The notes beneath the pieces are model-generated. The model was given only the letters and a program-made list of their open reading frames with translations. It ran no database searches and was not told where the DNA came from. From Branchinecta lynchi (Eukaryota; Arthropoda; Branchiopoda; Anostraca; Branchinectidae): 64,000 nt of DNA. The position numbers and the translations under genes are program-made. The first letter of the stretch is position 1. Every line of letters starts with the position of its first letter. Below, piece after piece: positions 22,430-34,084 of this stretch. The DNA is taken from assembly GCA_023053575.1 (NCBI GenBank), contig JAKZAP010000016.1:12914030-12978029 (forward strand), given 5' to 3'.

Positions 22430-23275
22430 CTTCATTTTCCAAAAATGAATATCTGTTGAACTTTTATATTTTCCTTCTGGGGACACAAAATACTAATGAC
22501 TTTTCGGGGCTATATGACATTTGAACCCTGACGATGAGAATTTTAAACTCCCGGGTCGACAGCCAACGGCTTTGTTATGATTGGCATTTCAGATACCTCC
22601 CTCTAAGCTCACATCACAGAAAGTTTGGCTCTATCTAGTTCAGATGCATAGGATTCATTTACTTCTGAGCCTCGTTTTTGTTGCACGCTGCAGGTCCGCT
22701 TCTCGGCCACATCCGGACTGATTCTTTCTACATCCGTTTTTGCACTGCAGTGCTTCCGAGGAAGACGGCAGCGCTTCTCGAGAATCGCGGACTTGCTCAC
22801 CGACCAGGTTCGTGCTTCTCTGCAAGATGCTGCAGCGCTGCCGCTTCAACCAAGAAGAAAGTGAACCAAAAACGCAGATTGTGCAAAAGCAAAGAAGTGC
22901 TGCAGCAGCGATGCGGCAGCGCTATTGCACCACAAACGAAGCTCTGGAGACGGTTTATGAAGAAAGCTGATGTCTTTTCTGGGCCGGATGACATTTGACC
23001 CTGTCGGTTTCTGGAGAACTGCCAATGGCTTTGTTGCGTATGGCATTTCAGATACTCTATGTAAGCCCACACCATAAAAAGTCTGGCTCTATCTACACTG
23101 TAAAAAGTTTCTCCGAATAAGGATGCAGTATTTGCTACTGGGATTAAACTTATCTCTATTGGGATAAAATTAACCCGAATTAGGGATAATCTTTTCTCAA
23201 TAAAGAAAAGATTAATCCCAGTAGCAAATACTGCAAGATTTTTTTTACAGTGTAGTTCAGTTGCATATGATTCCT
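22430..23275 (+). repeat. Imperfect tandem duplication, unit about 490 bp
   Basis: Blocks GATGACATTTGA.CCCTG, GGCTTTGTT..GGCATTTCAGATAC and TTTGGCTCTATCTA recur in the same order near 22530-22640 and 22985-23095. The second unit is interrupted by the TA-flanked MITE at 23096. Frames in both units look unrelated to known proteins. Confidence 0.7.
23096..23252. mobile_element. Tc1/mariner-type MITE, 157 bp, TA target, empty site visible
   Basis: The termini CACTGTAAAAA and TTTTTACAGTG are flanked by TA on both sides (23094-23095 and 23253-23254). The other half of the tandem duplication carries the uninterrupted site TCTATCTAGTTCAG with one TA (22637-22638). That directly shows insertion with TA duplication. 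Internal inverted blocks include GCAGTATTTGCTACTGGGAT. Confidence 0.88.
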
Positions 23276-24654
23276 ACTAGAAAGTCAGCGGAAGATCAGT
23301 TGGAGAACTAAAACTACTGTACTTTTCTAAACATCTTCGTCAGACCTATTTCGTTTGCTCTTTGGTGTCCAGAAAATGTCTGCCCTTCGTGAGTTGGTCA
23401 CTTGAAAGCGCTTGTTGTATCCAGACGGTTTGCGCTTCGGACATTTTATAATATAAATTTAGCAGCAAGGCTGTTCCGCCGGTTCTAGTTCGAATTAATA
23501 TGATTTCCAGTCTCGTCGGGGATCTTACATCACATGTGTGTCAAGCTCAGGTTGTTGTTTGCATCAAACCTTTCTGAGTTCGAGTGGTGCCAATACATTC
23601 GCTGCAGATGGCACATGGATTTTTTTCTATCTTTCTTTGATCTGGTAAGTCAACCGTCAAGACTCCTGTTGAAATTTATTTTCACCAAGCAAGAAAAAAC
23701 AATCATTTTATAGAGGTGAGTGAATAAAGAGTGCCATGGCTGCTAAAAGAATCGTCGGTGTAGCTGGCAGATTGCACCAAAGCTATCTGATGAAACTTTA
23801 CTGGTTGGTAGTAGGCTACCAAAGACGAGTTTATATTTTGAACGTAAAGTTAAATAAGTGCCAAATGATATACAAATGTAAAAGGTATTATTTACAGCCG
23901 AGTCCGGAATTTCCAAGAAGTTGATACTATCAATAAATTATTTTTCAACAATACAGATAATTTGGTGTGTGTAATAGCAATAGTGGAAAAGAAAAACTAA
24001 CCTCCGCTTATATTTGTCAAAGCTAGTGATTGTAGGAGGCACTCAGCAAAATAAACCGTAACGATGCACTAGCGATACTAAATATTGTGCAGGAAATAGG
24101 CTGACTTCTTATTTTATTTCTGATTTCTTATCTAAAAAAAAACTAATACAAAAAATAAACATTCTAGTATAGGTGATAATTTGACATTATGATAGTTCGA
24201 TCGGCCCGCTTTACTTTAAGAGTTATTCAGGCCAATGCAATAAATAAACTGTGTGTGGAAACTGATAGTCGTTTAGGTAGTGTAGCCCCGTATGTTAACA
24301 TAGCACTTTCCCTTGAGTGGTCCTCCCATGAAGTCTATGTAGAACGAAGAGCCTTGCACCACGTAGGTGCCGTTTATTGGACTGCCGCACAGCCTGAAAT
24401 GGTATATTCATTTAAAGTAGGCCTATGGAATCTATCCTGACTAACATTCTTTTCTCTCTGAAATACGGCAGTCTAGATACACACCATCTAATCACTTAGA
24501 TAGGCCTGGGCCCGAAGAAAAGGCATTACTTCGTTGCTCCGCCGTTCATATAATCGATTTAATCGAATGAACTTTTTCTTTTCGCAGTGTCGGATGCTTT
24601 GAAATATTTCAACTGATCCGACATAACGCATGCGATTTTTTGATGGAAAGAAAA
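23276..24654. other. Intergenic, no gene recognised
   Basis: Short open frames (for example 83 codons at 24189-24440) have no recognisable domain, no splice context and no repeat partner in the window. Confidence 0.4.
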
Positions 24655-25937
24655 GAAACAAGACCAAAGGTTTCGATGGGATCCCAAAAATTCAATATCT
24701 GATCCAGACAACAGGGTCTTGTCTTAGCCAGATCCAGTCTTCGCCAGACTCCTTGAACATTTTTACAATTAAAATTCAGAAACAGATTAAGGCCAAATAG
24801 CTAATCAACTGAGAAAACCAAGTTCAGATTTGGATTCAGCATGTGTGTTTACCCCTATAAGTCATATCTGTTTTGACGAAAACTTCCTGCCACTTCTGCT
24901 AATTTCCCGGTTCCGGCCGAACTCCAGAACTACTTGTCCGGCGAAAAAAGAAAGCTCAAACACGAAATCAGGGTATCTTCTTTCCCCAGTAATGAACATC
25001 TAATCAACTTCAAATAGAAATTTAGCTTATAACAAATTTTCCGATTCCATCCGGATTCCGGTCGAACTCTATGTCCGGGTAAAATATATGATTGTCATAC
25101 AGGGACTCAGCATCTCTTCTTACCCCTAAATCGCTTATCTAATCAACTAGGAATAAAACTTTGACTTCCAACAGTTTTCCGGTTTTGGCCGGATTCCGGA
25201 CGAACTACATGTCCGGGTAGAAACTTGTTTTCACATAAGTGTTCAGCATGTCTTCTTGCCCTAAATCGAACATCTAATCAACTCCAAATAAAACTTTTAA
25301 TTTTGACAAACTTTCCGGTTTGGGCCGGATTCCGGTCAAAATACTTGTCCGTCGAGAAAGTAGTTTTCACCATCGTCTTCAGCATGTCTTCCTACCTCTA
25401 AATCGAACATTTAATCAACTTCAAATAAAACTTTTACTTTCAACAAACTTTCCGGTTTGGGCCGGATTCCGGGCGAAATACTTGTCCGTCGAGAAAATAA
25501 TTTTCACCATTGTCTTCAGCATGTCTTCCTACCCCTAAATCGAACATCTAATCAACTTCAAATAAAACTTTTACTTTCAACAAACTTTCCGGTTTTGGCC
25601 GGATTCCGGGCGAACTACTTGTCCGATAACAAAATGGTTTTCACCATCGTGTTCAGCATGTCTTCTTACCCCATAATCGACTATCACATTAGCTGTTTCA
25701 AAACATTTTGTTTGTCCCTTAATTTGAATCCCCTCCCCCACCCCTAAATGTAGAGCTACAAAGCCCATCTACGAACTTGACTGGTCCGACGACCCAACGA
25801 ACCCTCACACCAAGTTTCATCAAAATATCTCATTCCCTTCGAGAGTTATCGTGCTTACAGACGGACGGACGGACAGACGGACAACTTTTGCGATGTCATA
25901 GGTATCCCTCCACTTACGTTTTGGGATCCCAAAAAAC
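24655..25937 (+). mobile_element. Family A repeat copy, nearly full length
   Basis: It starts ACAAGACCAAAGGTTTCG, followed by GATGGGATCCCAAAAATTC, and ends ACGTTTTGGGATCCCAAAAAA. Nine or so ~120 bp units lie inside, the last ones almost identical to each other. Then comes the CAAGTTTCATCAAAATATC block and a GGAC run. It matches 59560-60963 very closely, implying recent amplification. Confidence 0.8.
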
Positions 25938-26259
25938 AAAGATTAGTTAATTTTCAAGACTAAAAATTGCTCTACCGTGTCTGACTGTAATCCTAGGATG
26001 GCTGAATGCAAAGCATCTTCCGAATAGACTTGTGTTAACCTGTTTTGAGCAAGATGACAAATAGGGTTTGACTGAAAATCTTGACGAAAAATTTCGTTTT
26101 CCTTTTGCGTTTGCGTGGTGGTGGGAACGTTCATGCGATTCTGTCGCATGTCGGAACATATAGAGAAAAAAACGGCCGAAAACGGGAATGAAGGGTGGTT
26201 TAGTATGAAGGATCTGAGATTCTCAGCGTAGAGAATTCGTGAACGTTTAAATTTAATGT

Positions 26260-26596
26260 TTCACCGTAATAGGACCAATCTTCCTTTTCCATTTGATCTT
26301 GATTTGATTTTTAAATTTAGGAACGTTAGAAATGTTTTGCTCAAACTGAATACATAAAAATAACTAAATGTTTGGATTTGGAGTTATAATCTTATTTTAA
26401 AAAAAGTGGCCTTTTTATGTCTGATATTGGAATTCGCAGTGTGTATTATTTAATTTTTTTTTCTTCTTGTTTCTTTTGATTAGATTGTTTGTGCAAAATG
26501 ATGTAATTTATAGTTTATTTTAGATGTTTAGTTTTGTTTCTTTGTTAGTTGTGGAATGCCGGAAGGCTAAAACACGGAATAAATTCATTCATTCAG
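26260..26596 (+). mobile_element. Probable LINE or SINE 3' fragment with (ATTC) tail
   Basis: An AT-rich untranslated-like stretch ends GGAATAAATTCATTCATTC, a short tetranucleotide tail. The left boundary is uncertain and no coding remnant was recognised. Confidence 0.4.
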
Positions 26597-26827
26597 GGTC
26601 TAAGGATTTAAAGAGGAGAGCCAAGGTAGAACATTAGGAAAACGGAAATGAAGCCCTCTCAATTCTCCCCTTTCTCGGGGATGGCTCATTCAGAGTTCGA
26701 GAAAGGGTTGAACTCGCACTTGTGTCGATAAGGGGGTGTTGTAACACCAGATTCAGCTAATGCGCGGACTAGCCATGCCTAGCCTTCTCCGGATTTCTCC
26801 AGGTTGTCTGCCCGTTGACAACTGAGT

Positions 26828-27135
26828 AACGCAACCAAATCAAAGGTTTCGATTGGATCCCAAAGGGGAATATTTGTGGACTTTGTTTTTTTTTGCAGTT
26901 GTCTTATATTTTTGTTCGTCTGTCTATAATTCTTCTTACTGCTCTCCAAACCCAAGACGGACAGATGGATGAACGGACGGTTGGATAAGAGGTCATAAGG
27001 TGACCTCGTATCCAAGAGAAGAATAAAATTGTGTGTGCTTTTGTCAGGCGTCGGTCGACTCCTTGGCCAATCGTGTTCTTTTTATACGCAAGAAATGAAA
27101 TCCTGCAAACATTTGTCGGGCAAAACACTGTCGAA
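26828..27135. repeat. Fragments of family A-like terminus and hAT internal repeat
   Basis: CAAAGGTTTCGATTGGATCCC at 26841 resembles the A start, and a GGAC-rich stretch follows. At 27030-27130 the 16-17 kb hAT-internal unit appears in reverse (TTTTATACGCAAGAAATGAAA, TTTGTCGGGCAAAACACT). Confidence 0.5.
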
Positions 27136-27559
27136 TACGCCCCTCATAAAATTCCTCACAGATTTGTTCTTTTTGGGCCGCTAGGTGCGCCATCGTAAAG
27201 AAAACAACTACACGTTACTTCTTCTTGTACATTTTATCAAGGTCTGTTAGGCTTTTTTCAATTCCTCTTATGCCTAGTCATCTTTAAAACTGTTTAAAAT
27301 GCCTCTTGCTCTTAGTTGCTCTATTTTTGCTTTACCCAACTCAGTTCTGCCAAGCGTCATCAAGTTTGCCATTCCTGGCTTCCAACTTCAGTGCTGAGTG
27401 CTGGCTGACTTTTCCAAGGGGCTAATACGCGACTCGATATGAAGTGAAAGCCTAATCGCTTATTCACCGTTCAGATAACTTATACCAAGATCTCACGTGT
27501 GATTGTTATTGTTCCTGTAGCGCATCTTTCGGCAATTCGTCATCGGATTTTATGAAGGA

Positions 27560-27720
27560 CGTATTGTGCATGCTTTTGTCGTGCCTCGGTATTCTCGTTG
27601 GCACAGCCGGTTCTTTTTATACGCAAGAAATAAAATCAATCCTCCAAACATTTGACGGACAAAACACTTAAGAAATCGAATTCTGCATGCTTCTAAAAAA
27701 TCTCCTTGGCTAGACCCGAC
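27560..27720 (-). repeat. Reversed copy of the hAT-internal tandem unit
   Basis: TGCTTTTGTCGTGCCTCGGT, TTTTTATACGCAAGAAATAAA and GGACAAAACACTTAAGAAATC match units in 16090-17040 in inverted orientation. The unit therefore exists outside the hAT termini. Confidence 0.6.
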
Positions 27721-28412
27721 TTTTGCTTTCAATACTATATATATACATATACAATATATAGAAGCTTCAACAATAACTCTGACATTACTCAGTTAGTTTT
27801 GTGGTTTGTTCATGGTCTTTAAAGTTTAACTGAAAAGCAAACTTATTTTCGCATCATTTAGTTGAGTACACTGAGTTATTTGGATTCTGCTAAGAGATTT
27901 TCTTATTTTCCACTATCTGCTCTAGTACTGAGGTTCAGAATATCTATGGCTATCCTCACAGCGCAAATTCTACTATGACGCGGAATATTTGAATCTAAAC
28001 ACAAACGCGACTTTTAAGTGGGCGGTGAGAAGCTTGGTGAAGATTGCTTAGTGCCAGAACGAAAAAATGTCATAAATATTTTCCGTCAAGCATACGAAGT
28101 AGGTAGTACCACAAATCTGACAGGGAAATTCCACTATTTGAAAACTGATTACTCGTGAATAGCGGAGCGACGAAGTAATGTATTTTCATCGGGTCTTCAA
28201 GCCTCTTTAAGTGAATTAGTGAGGGGTAAAAAGACTGTCCCATCTCTGCCCTTTTCAGTTAAGCTTTAAAAAGGACTCATCCAAACAAATACAGCTGCGG
28301 TTTTGCGAGGTCGCTCGTGAGGGGATGGCGATGATGAGATTGTGTTACGCACTGGAAAAAATGAGGAAATAGGGCAGTATAAGCAAAGAAAAGGGAAATA
28401 ATTAGACCTCCG

Positions 28413-28574
28413 TTTTGTTGCCTTGTTTTAGAGCCTTTGGCATGTTGGCAGATCCGGGATTCGTCTGTTGATTTCTTTTCGTTTTTACAAATATTTTGTT
28501 GCCTTGTTTTAGAGCCTTTGGCATGCTGGCAGTTCCGGGATTCGTCTGTTGATTGCTTTTCGTTTTTACAGATA
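28413..28574 (-). repeat. Two tandem 81 bp units, in frame (27 codons each)
   Basis: Two near-identical units each encode, on the minus strand, a peptide with KNEK.STDESR and CQHAKGSKTRQQN. They sit in a 122-codon frame (28277-28645). The 81 bp period keeps the frame, but there is no recognised domain and no clear splice context, so coding status is unproved. Confidence 0.6.
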
Positions 28575-29124
28575 AAGCAAAGCAAAGTTGTCATAACCAA
28601 AACATAAAAGAAAATAGGAAGAATTTGGCCGTAAAACCTTATCACTAGATTTCAAGCAGAAAATCGGTCAAGACCAGAAAGTCCCTTTGCAATGATCGAT
28701 AACTTTGCACATTGGTCAGCCGCAAAAAGTTTGCAGTGACGCATGAACTGAGTGTTGCTTGAAAACCATACTCTTACTTACTTGGGAAATCCGCTGAATT
28801 CAAGATAAGCATCAGAGCATTGCGAATCAGAGCTAGGGACTGAACAACCAGTAATTAGGGTGTACTCCAACCGGGAGAATCCAGCAGTCTGAAATAAAAG
28901 GTATGTAAGTAATGAATATTTGACGGACGATGTTGTTAGCGACTGTGGAAACGAGTGGCAAGGCCAATACCTCGCAAATATTTCGCAGCTTTCTTCTTTC
29001 AGTTGTCCTTGGTGTAATGTTGTAGTTATTGCGATTATGGGCATTCCTCCTAATTCTCCTTGGGGAGGAAGTCGGGACACCAATCCTTGCAGTTTGTCAT
29101 AGCTTTTGGGGCTTCCTTTTAGAC
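28575..29124. other. Intergenic, no gene recognised
   Basis: No splice-bounded frame, repeat partner or termini were noticed. The 101-codon minus-strand frame at 28778-29083 has no recognisable domain. Confidence 0.35.
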
Positions 29125-29127
29125 CTT

Positions 29128-29543
29128 AGGCGTATTCTCGCCGTTCCCCGAGGACTCCTCGGGGAATCGAAGGGAACGGCGAGAATAGAGGGAGTCACTC
29201 CACGCGGACCCCACTTAAAGAAACAGCGAGAACACGGGGAATGCTTCCAAAATCGATTTTGCTTGAATAAGAAATATGCAGTTGACGAAATTAGTCTGGA
29301 TCCAGTTTATTTTTGGTTTTGTTTATTCTGATTATTTTTAATTAATTTTACATTGCACCAATACCAGCAAAAATTGATTCCCCTCCGAATCTGAAAGGGA
29401 GTCCTTTTTGAAAGACGGGGATGCTAATCGGAGCATTCCCCGTCCGTGGGGACTCGCGAGAATACGGGGAGTGAGTCCCCGGGACAAACAAAAACGCGGG
29501 GACTCCTCAAGTGGAGTCCTCGGGGAACGGCGAGATTACGCCT
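29128..29543. mobile_element. MITE, 416 bp, with ~30 bp inverted termini and CTT duplication
   Basis: The ends are AGGCGTATTCTCGCCGTTCC and, inverted, GGAACGGCGAGATTACGCCT. CTT flanks both sides (29125-29127 and 29544-29546). Subterminal GGGGACTCC..GAGAATACGGGGA blocks are repeated in both orientations. Three-base duplications fit PIF/Harbinger or CACTA groups. Confidence 0.75.
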
Positions 29544-29672
29544 CTTGTCACTTTATGGATAAAAGATAGATTACAGCTGGATTGTAGCTACCCTACTCTA
29601 GCGGAGAGAGGGCAATGCAAAAATTTAATGTTGCGCTGCGCTCCATAAGATTTGTCACTATTGAAGTGTTCA

Positions 29673-30056
29673 CACTGTCAGAAGTTTCATAACAGATAGC
29701 GTATAACACTTTCAAGAATAACACCTTCTCACTTAGAAATAAAGTGTTATGACCAATCAAGTTTACACTATTTCGTGCCTAGATCTCCAACAACACCTTC
29801 AATTGGTAAAAATACTAACGGGAACGAAAGAAACATAACAGATAACATCCCAAAGTGTTATCTGTTTAAACCGCGCATCCTTCTGTTGTCGTTATGTAAC
29901 TTCTGACAGTGTACTATTTTTACCTATTGAAGGTGTTGTTGGAGATCTAGGCACGAAATAATATAAACTTAATTGGTCATAACACTTTATTTCTAAGTGA
30001 AAAGGTGTTATTCTTGAAAGTGTTATGCGCAATCTGTTATGAAACTTCTGACAGTG
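29673..30056. mobile_element. Palindromic MITE of the CACTGTCAGAAG family
   Basis: The termini CACTGTCAGAAGTTTC and GAAACTTCTGACAGTG are inverted. The arms continue for about 150 bp through CCTAGATCTCCAACAACACC. The centre is a second, shorter unit of the same family (AACAGATAACATCCC..TTCTGACAGTG). It is related to the TA-flanked elements at 46492 and 53108, but here the flanks are CA on both sides. Confidence 0.7.
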
Positions 30057-30071
30057 CATAAGCCGGCGCGA

Positions 30072-30208
30072 ATTATCCCGGATATACGGTACGCTATTTT
30101 CCGAACGAAGAATGATTCAGAGGATACTTGAGGAATAGCGATAAAGTTTAATATGGAAATTAAAAAGAAGGTCGAACGGCAAATGATACAAGTAATACAA
30201 TGCAATAT
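30072..30208. repeat. Left copy of a 137 bp direct repeat around a LINE fragment
   Basis: Matches 30476-30612 at all but two positions noticed by eye. It reads as an unusually long target-site duplication. Confidence 0.75.
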
Positions 30209-30475
30209 GATATGATATGATATTTATTGCAAAAAGCCAACTGGCCATAGCAACTACCACAAAAAATCACTTACAATAAAACAAACAAAACAATAAAAAC
30301 AAAAAATGACAATCCTAGATATAGCTTAATAACACTTACATTAGATCCTCCCGATGCTTCGCTGCCAACCGGACGAACACTGCCAAATTTCTCATTACTG
30401 CGAAACACTTGTCTCCAATCAGATCTACTAACCCTTCCTCCCCTAAAGCACTCCTCCCAAACATTTCTTCCAAAC
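30209..30475 (-). mobile_element. 5'-truncated non-LTR retrotransposon with (ATATC) tail and 137 bp target duplication
   Basis: On the minus strand the 267 bp insert ends with a coding-like tail (residues GRVSRSDWRQVFRSNEKFGS, then a hydrophobic end), an AT-rich stretch, and TTTGCAATAAATATCATATC with repeated ATATC. The matching flanks at 30072-30208 and 30476-30612 are the target duplication. The family looks like a CR1/L2-group element, but no RT motif is included. Confidence 0.7.
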
Positions 30476-30612
30476 ATTATCCCGGATATACGGTACGCTA
30501 TTTTCCGAACGAAGAATGATTCAGAGGATACTTGAGGAATACCGATAAAGTTTAATATGGAAATTAAAAAGAAGGACGAACGGCAAATGATACAAGTAAT
30601 ACAATGCAATAT
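30476..30612. repeat. Right copy of the 137 bp direct repeat
   Basis: Partner of 30072-30208. The two differ at GAATAGCGAT/GAATACCGAT and GAAGGTCGAA/GAAGGACGAA. Confidence 0.75.
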
Positions 30613-31084
30613 AGTAGGTCATTGATCCCTGCATAATTAAAGGTTTGCACAAGCAAAAGTCAGTGAATACCCACTATTAGGCGCTAAAATTGCCAAAATG
30701 GCAGCTCAACGACATGTTCCGACAGCTAACGGTTGGCACTGGATGAACCGCCTGGCATTACTTAGTGATCGTACATCCCATCGGGTCTTTCAGCTTACTT
30801 CAACTTTCTGATTTCCATCCGAATCACGATCCGAATTGATGAGTCATTAACAGAAACTTGAATGTGTAGGATTGTGAAAAACACCTTTTTTACATTTGTA
30901 GTAGGCTAAATGCCACCGTAGAGTATAGTTTGTGTCACGCTTACTCATATACCAACCAAGTCTGCAATGGTTGGATTTCAGTTCCCCGGTCAACGTCCCC
31001 CACGCCCATTATAGCATGTGTGTCTAGTGTAATATAATCCGTAGTTGAAGTCATAGAACAGATGAAACAGAAGTTGCGTTTTGC

Positions 31085-31195
31085 AGATACCACGGTAAGT
31101 GTGATCTGCTATTAGTCGTTTTTGCAGTTACCGTGATATCTGATATACGGTTGCTCTGCAAAAACGACAATTGCCGACATTGCGCATTTCGAAGT
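31085..31195. repeat. GGTATC-family MITE relic
   Basis: Contains AGATACCACGGTAA, TTTTTGCAGTTACCGTGATA and TATCTGATATACGGTTGC, like the termini of 19839-20139. Confidence 0.55.
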
Positions 31196-31203
31196 CATTC
31201 CAC

Positions 31204-31640
31204 AAGAACAATACCAAAGGTTTCGATGGGATCCCAAAAATCTAACGTTTGATTGAAACAATTGGGTCTTGGGTCATGTCTTCGCCATTCAGTCTTCGTC
31301 AGATTCCTTGAATATTTTACTGTTAAAGCTCGTAAGTGGATTCAGCATGTCTACTTGTCCCGATACCGAATCTCTAATCGATTTCAGAAACAGATTTGAG
31401 CTTCAACCAAATCTCCAGTTTCAGCCTAATCCGTGATGGAACATTTGCCAGCAAGAAAACTGAGTTCAGATATGGTTTCAGCGGACCTTCTTACCCCCTC
31501 AGTGAATATCTTATTAGCTTATAAAACATACATGTTTTTACCGTAATTTTCGAAACCCTCCTCTGCCTGTAAAGATAGGACAAAAGTACCCATCTGCGAA
31601 CTTGACCAATAGTTTACACGTGAATCCTCATTGAACAACA
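31204..31640 (+). mobile_element. Family A repeat copy, shortened
   Basis: It starts with ACCAAAGGTTTCGATGGGAT and the CCCAAAAAT palindrome. It continues with few core units and stops after CCCATCTGCGAACTTGACC without the right terminus. Confidence 0.6.
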
Positions 31641-31974
31641 TCCTCGCTTGAACAACATATGTCCTTGTTTGAACATTCCCGAGTGAAAATAAAGATAGAG
31701 ACAATTTATAGTTCCTATGACCCTATTCTCACGATACAAACCATGTATAGGTGATTGGTCATTGTTTTGTATTCGTTCTATTCGCGTCTAAAGTTGCTGT
31801 AGTCTAATACTTTTGCATCATTCTCAATAGCTACCTGTCAATCATTAATGAGGCGGGTTTTATGGTCTGGCATGGGAGCAAAATGCTTTAGGGCTATGAG
31901 GGGGATCGACCCTCAGACAATATCCCTCAGACCCAATACGCTTTTGTTGTGAAGCAAAATGGTGACGGACTGGA

Positions 31975-32045
31975 GTTGGATTGATCCTGCGTCCTCTGTG
32001 TCAAGTACCTAGTGCGTTAGCCCATGCGGCTATCGTACCATGTTA
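31975..32045 (-). repeat. tRNA-like SINE head or tRNA relic
   Basis: On the minus strand an A-box-like ATAGCCGCATGGGCTAACG is followed about 35 bases later by a B-box-like GCAGGATCAATCC. The spacing fits a tRNA-derived Pol III promoter. Acceptor-stem pairing is absent, so it is not an intact tRNA. Confidence 0.45.
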
Positions 32046-33029
32046 TACTGGCTGATTGTATAAAGTGATGCAGTTTATGGATCAACATAAAGCCGAAGTT
32101 ATTTGACTGAGGAAATTTTCGAGGAAATTTGTTTAAAAGAAATAGTTTGATACAATTGGTCCTAGAATTATACATGTTTGGATAGTCCGCCTTATGTCTG
32201 ACTTTTCCGAGGAATTTAAAAGTAGATGGTCGTTTCTTTTTAAGTTACTCCTGTTTGAAGATTTCCTCTAGTTGCGGCCGTCGGGAGAAAATGCACGAGT
32301 CTTAAACTCCCTAGTCTTACTGATTTTTTTTTTTATGTAGACCGAAAACAAGGTGGTACTACGACTTCCGAGCCTGACAAGCTGGCTTTAGCAGAATCTT
32401 CTGATAGGCGGCGTCACTTCTGAAATAGCAGTAGCATTTTGTTCGGCTTTTGACTTTCCCCTTTCAGCATAGCTTTAAGCTTTATTGGAGATTTTCTTGT
32501 ATTAACGTCACTGAGTTAGAGGTGGAGACGTAAATACTTGTTTTAGTTCAATCTAAAGCAATAACACATAAAAAAGAAGCTACTAAAAAAAGAAAAAAAA
32601 GCTTTTTTGGAGATTTTCGCCTTTTGGCAAGTCGTCTTTTCTACTAAGTTCTTACCTCTTTTTCTTGGATAAAAATAAAGTTTTTGTAATCCAGTGACCA
32701 GCATATACGTAATGATTCTATGCCGAAAAGCTAAGATCCGCTATAGTTTCACCGGTGGAGGATGAAAGGACGTATAGACCATCACTCAGGAAATCTGGGG
32801 AACCTCAGAAACAATACGAACATGGGCTTTTTGGTATGGTTAATCTATAATTCTCTGTATTTTTGTTCACTCGGGTTATATATCAACCCCTTCGACCTTC
32901 GATTATACCAGATATCTCCGACGTTCATAAAATAAACAAATGAATGTCGTCATCCAGGCGCAGAGCTATACTAGTTTGAGAATAAAGGGGTAGGGACTGC
33001 TATACCCGAAAATTGGTCGATACATTTTG
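32046..33029. other. Intergenic, no feature recognised
   Basis: AT-rich sequence without splice-bounded frames or recognised repeats. Confidence 0.35.
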
Positions 33030-33352
33030 TGTCCGGTCTTCGCCAGATTCCGGCTGAACTACTTGTCCGGCAAGAAAATAACTGTCATATTTGGAGTCAG
33101 CATGTCTCCTTACCCCTAAATCAACTATCTCAATAGCTTTTAGACAATATTTGTGTGCCCCTTAATTTGAAACCCCTCCCCCACCCCTAGATCTAGGGAT
33201 ACAGAGCCCATCTACGAAATTGACCTTACCCTTGACCCAAAGAATCCTCTCACGAAGTTTCATCTAAACATCTCGTTCCCTTCGAGGGTTATCGACGTAC
33301 AACTTTTGCGATGTGGTATCTCTCCACCTACGTTTTGGGATACCGAAAACGA
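33030..33352 (+). mobile_element. Family A repeat fragment (right end)
   Basis: One core unit (GGCTGAACTACTTGTCCGG) is followed by the conserved right part with AAGTTTCATCTAAACATCTC and the terminus CTACGTTTTGGGATACCG. The left part is missing. Confidence 0.65.
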
Positions 33353-33429
33353 TATTCAGTCACATCACTAAGTGCCAAACTTCTTTCCCACCAATTTGAC
33401 AAAAACTAATAAAAATGAGATGACTTTTT

Positions 33430-33610
33430 CAGATAGCCTACTATGATCAGTTACCACGGTCGGACCTTGGTATCTAAATATCAGATCCCACGATAACTGG
33501 CCAGATACCACGATAAGTGCAAAAAGCCTTTTGACCGTGGTATCAGATACCACGATAACTGCGAAACGACTTTAGACCGTGGTATCATATACCATGGTAT
33601 CTACGAAAAG
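33430..33610. repeat. GGTATC-family MITE relic
   Basis: Five or so forms of CCGTGGTATCAGATACCACG / CACGATAACT occur in both orientations, as in the 19839 element. Confidence 0.55.
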
Positions 33611-34084
33611 GCAAATTTTACCTTACAAATAAAAGGGTTCTGCACACGAAGGTCCTTCACTAAGGACAGTTCAACGTTTACTACGAAACCATACTATTAC
33701 TTCGAAGCTGTACTAATACAATTTGAACTAAACTGTTCTTTTGAACTGTATTGTTCTTTCTACAAATTATTCGTCCAAACCGCCATTTTCGCGGGGGCCG
33801 GGCTGAAGTACGACTTTGATGATCAATTACCAGTGGAAAAAGATAGCATACCTCGAACTGTGTAGTACATCTACTCAATGGGTAAAAGCCAGAAAAGTTT
33901 GGGGTTTTCCATGTCCAAGCGTCGGGCGAGACTTGAGTAAGTTTGCAAGAGTCAGAAATAGGACCTGTGGTTGTCGGAGAGGTGCTCCTGGAAAAATAGC
34001 GCATATTCAAAATAAGACCAAAGGCTTTAGTGGGATCCCATACTGGGATATCTTTGGACTTCCTTGAGCCAGTTAGTACCAAGT

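Noticed and set aside
24655..25937. Regularly spaced ~120 bp units considered as a CRISPR-like array
   Set aside because: The spacing is far too long, the 'spacers' are themselves repeated, and the context is animal DNA with transposon termini.
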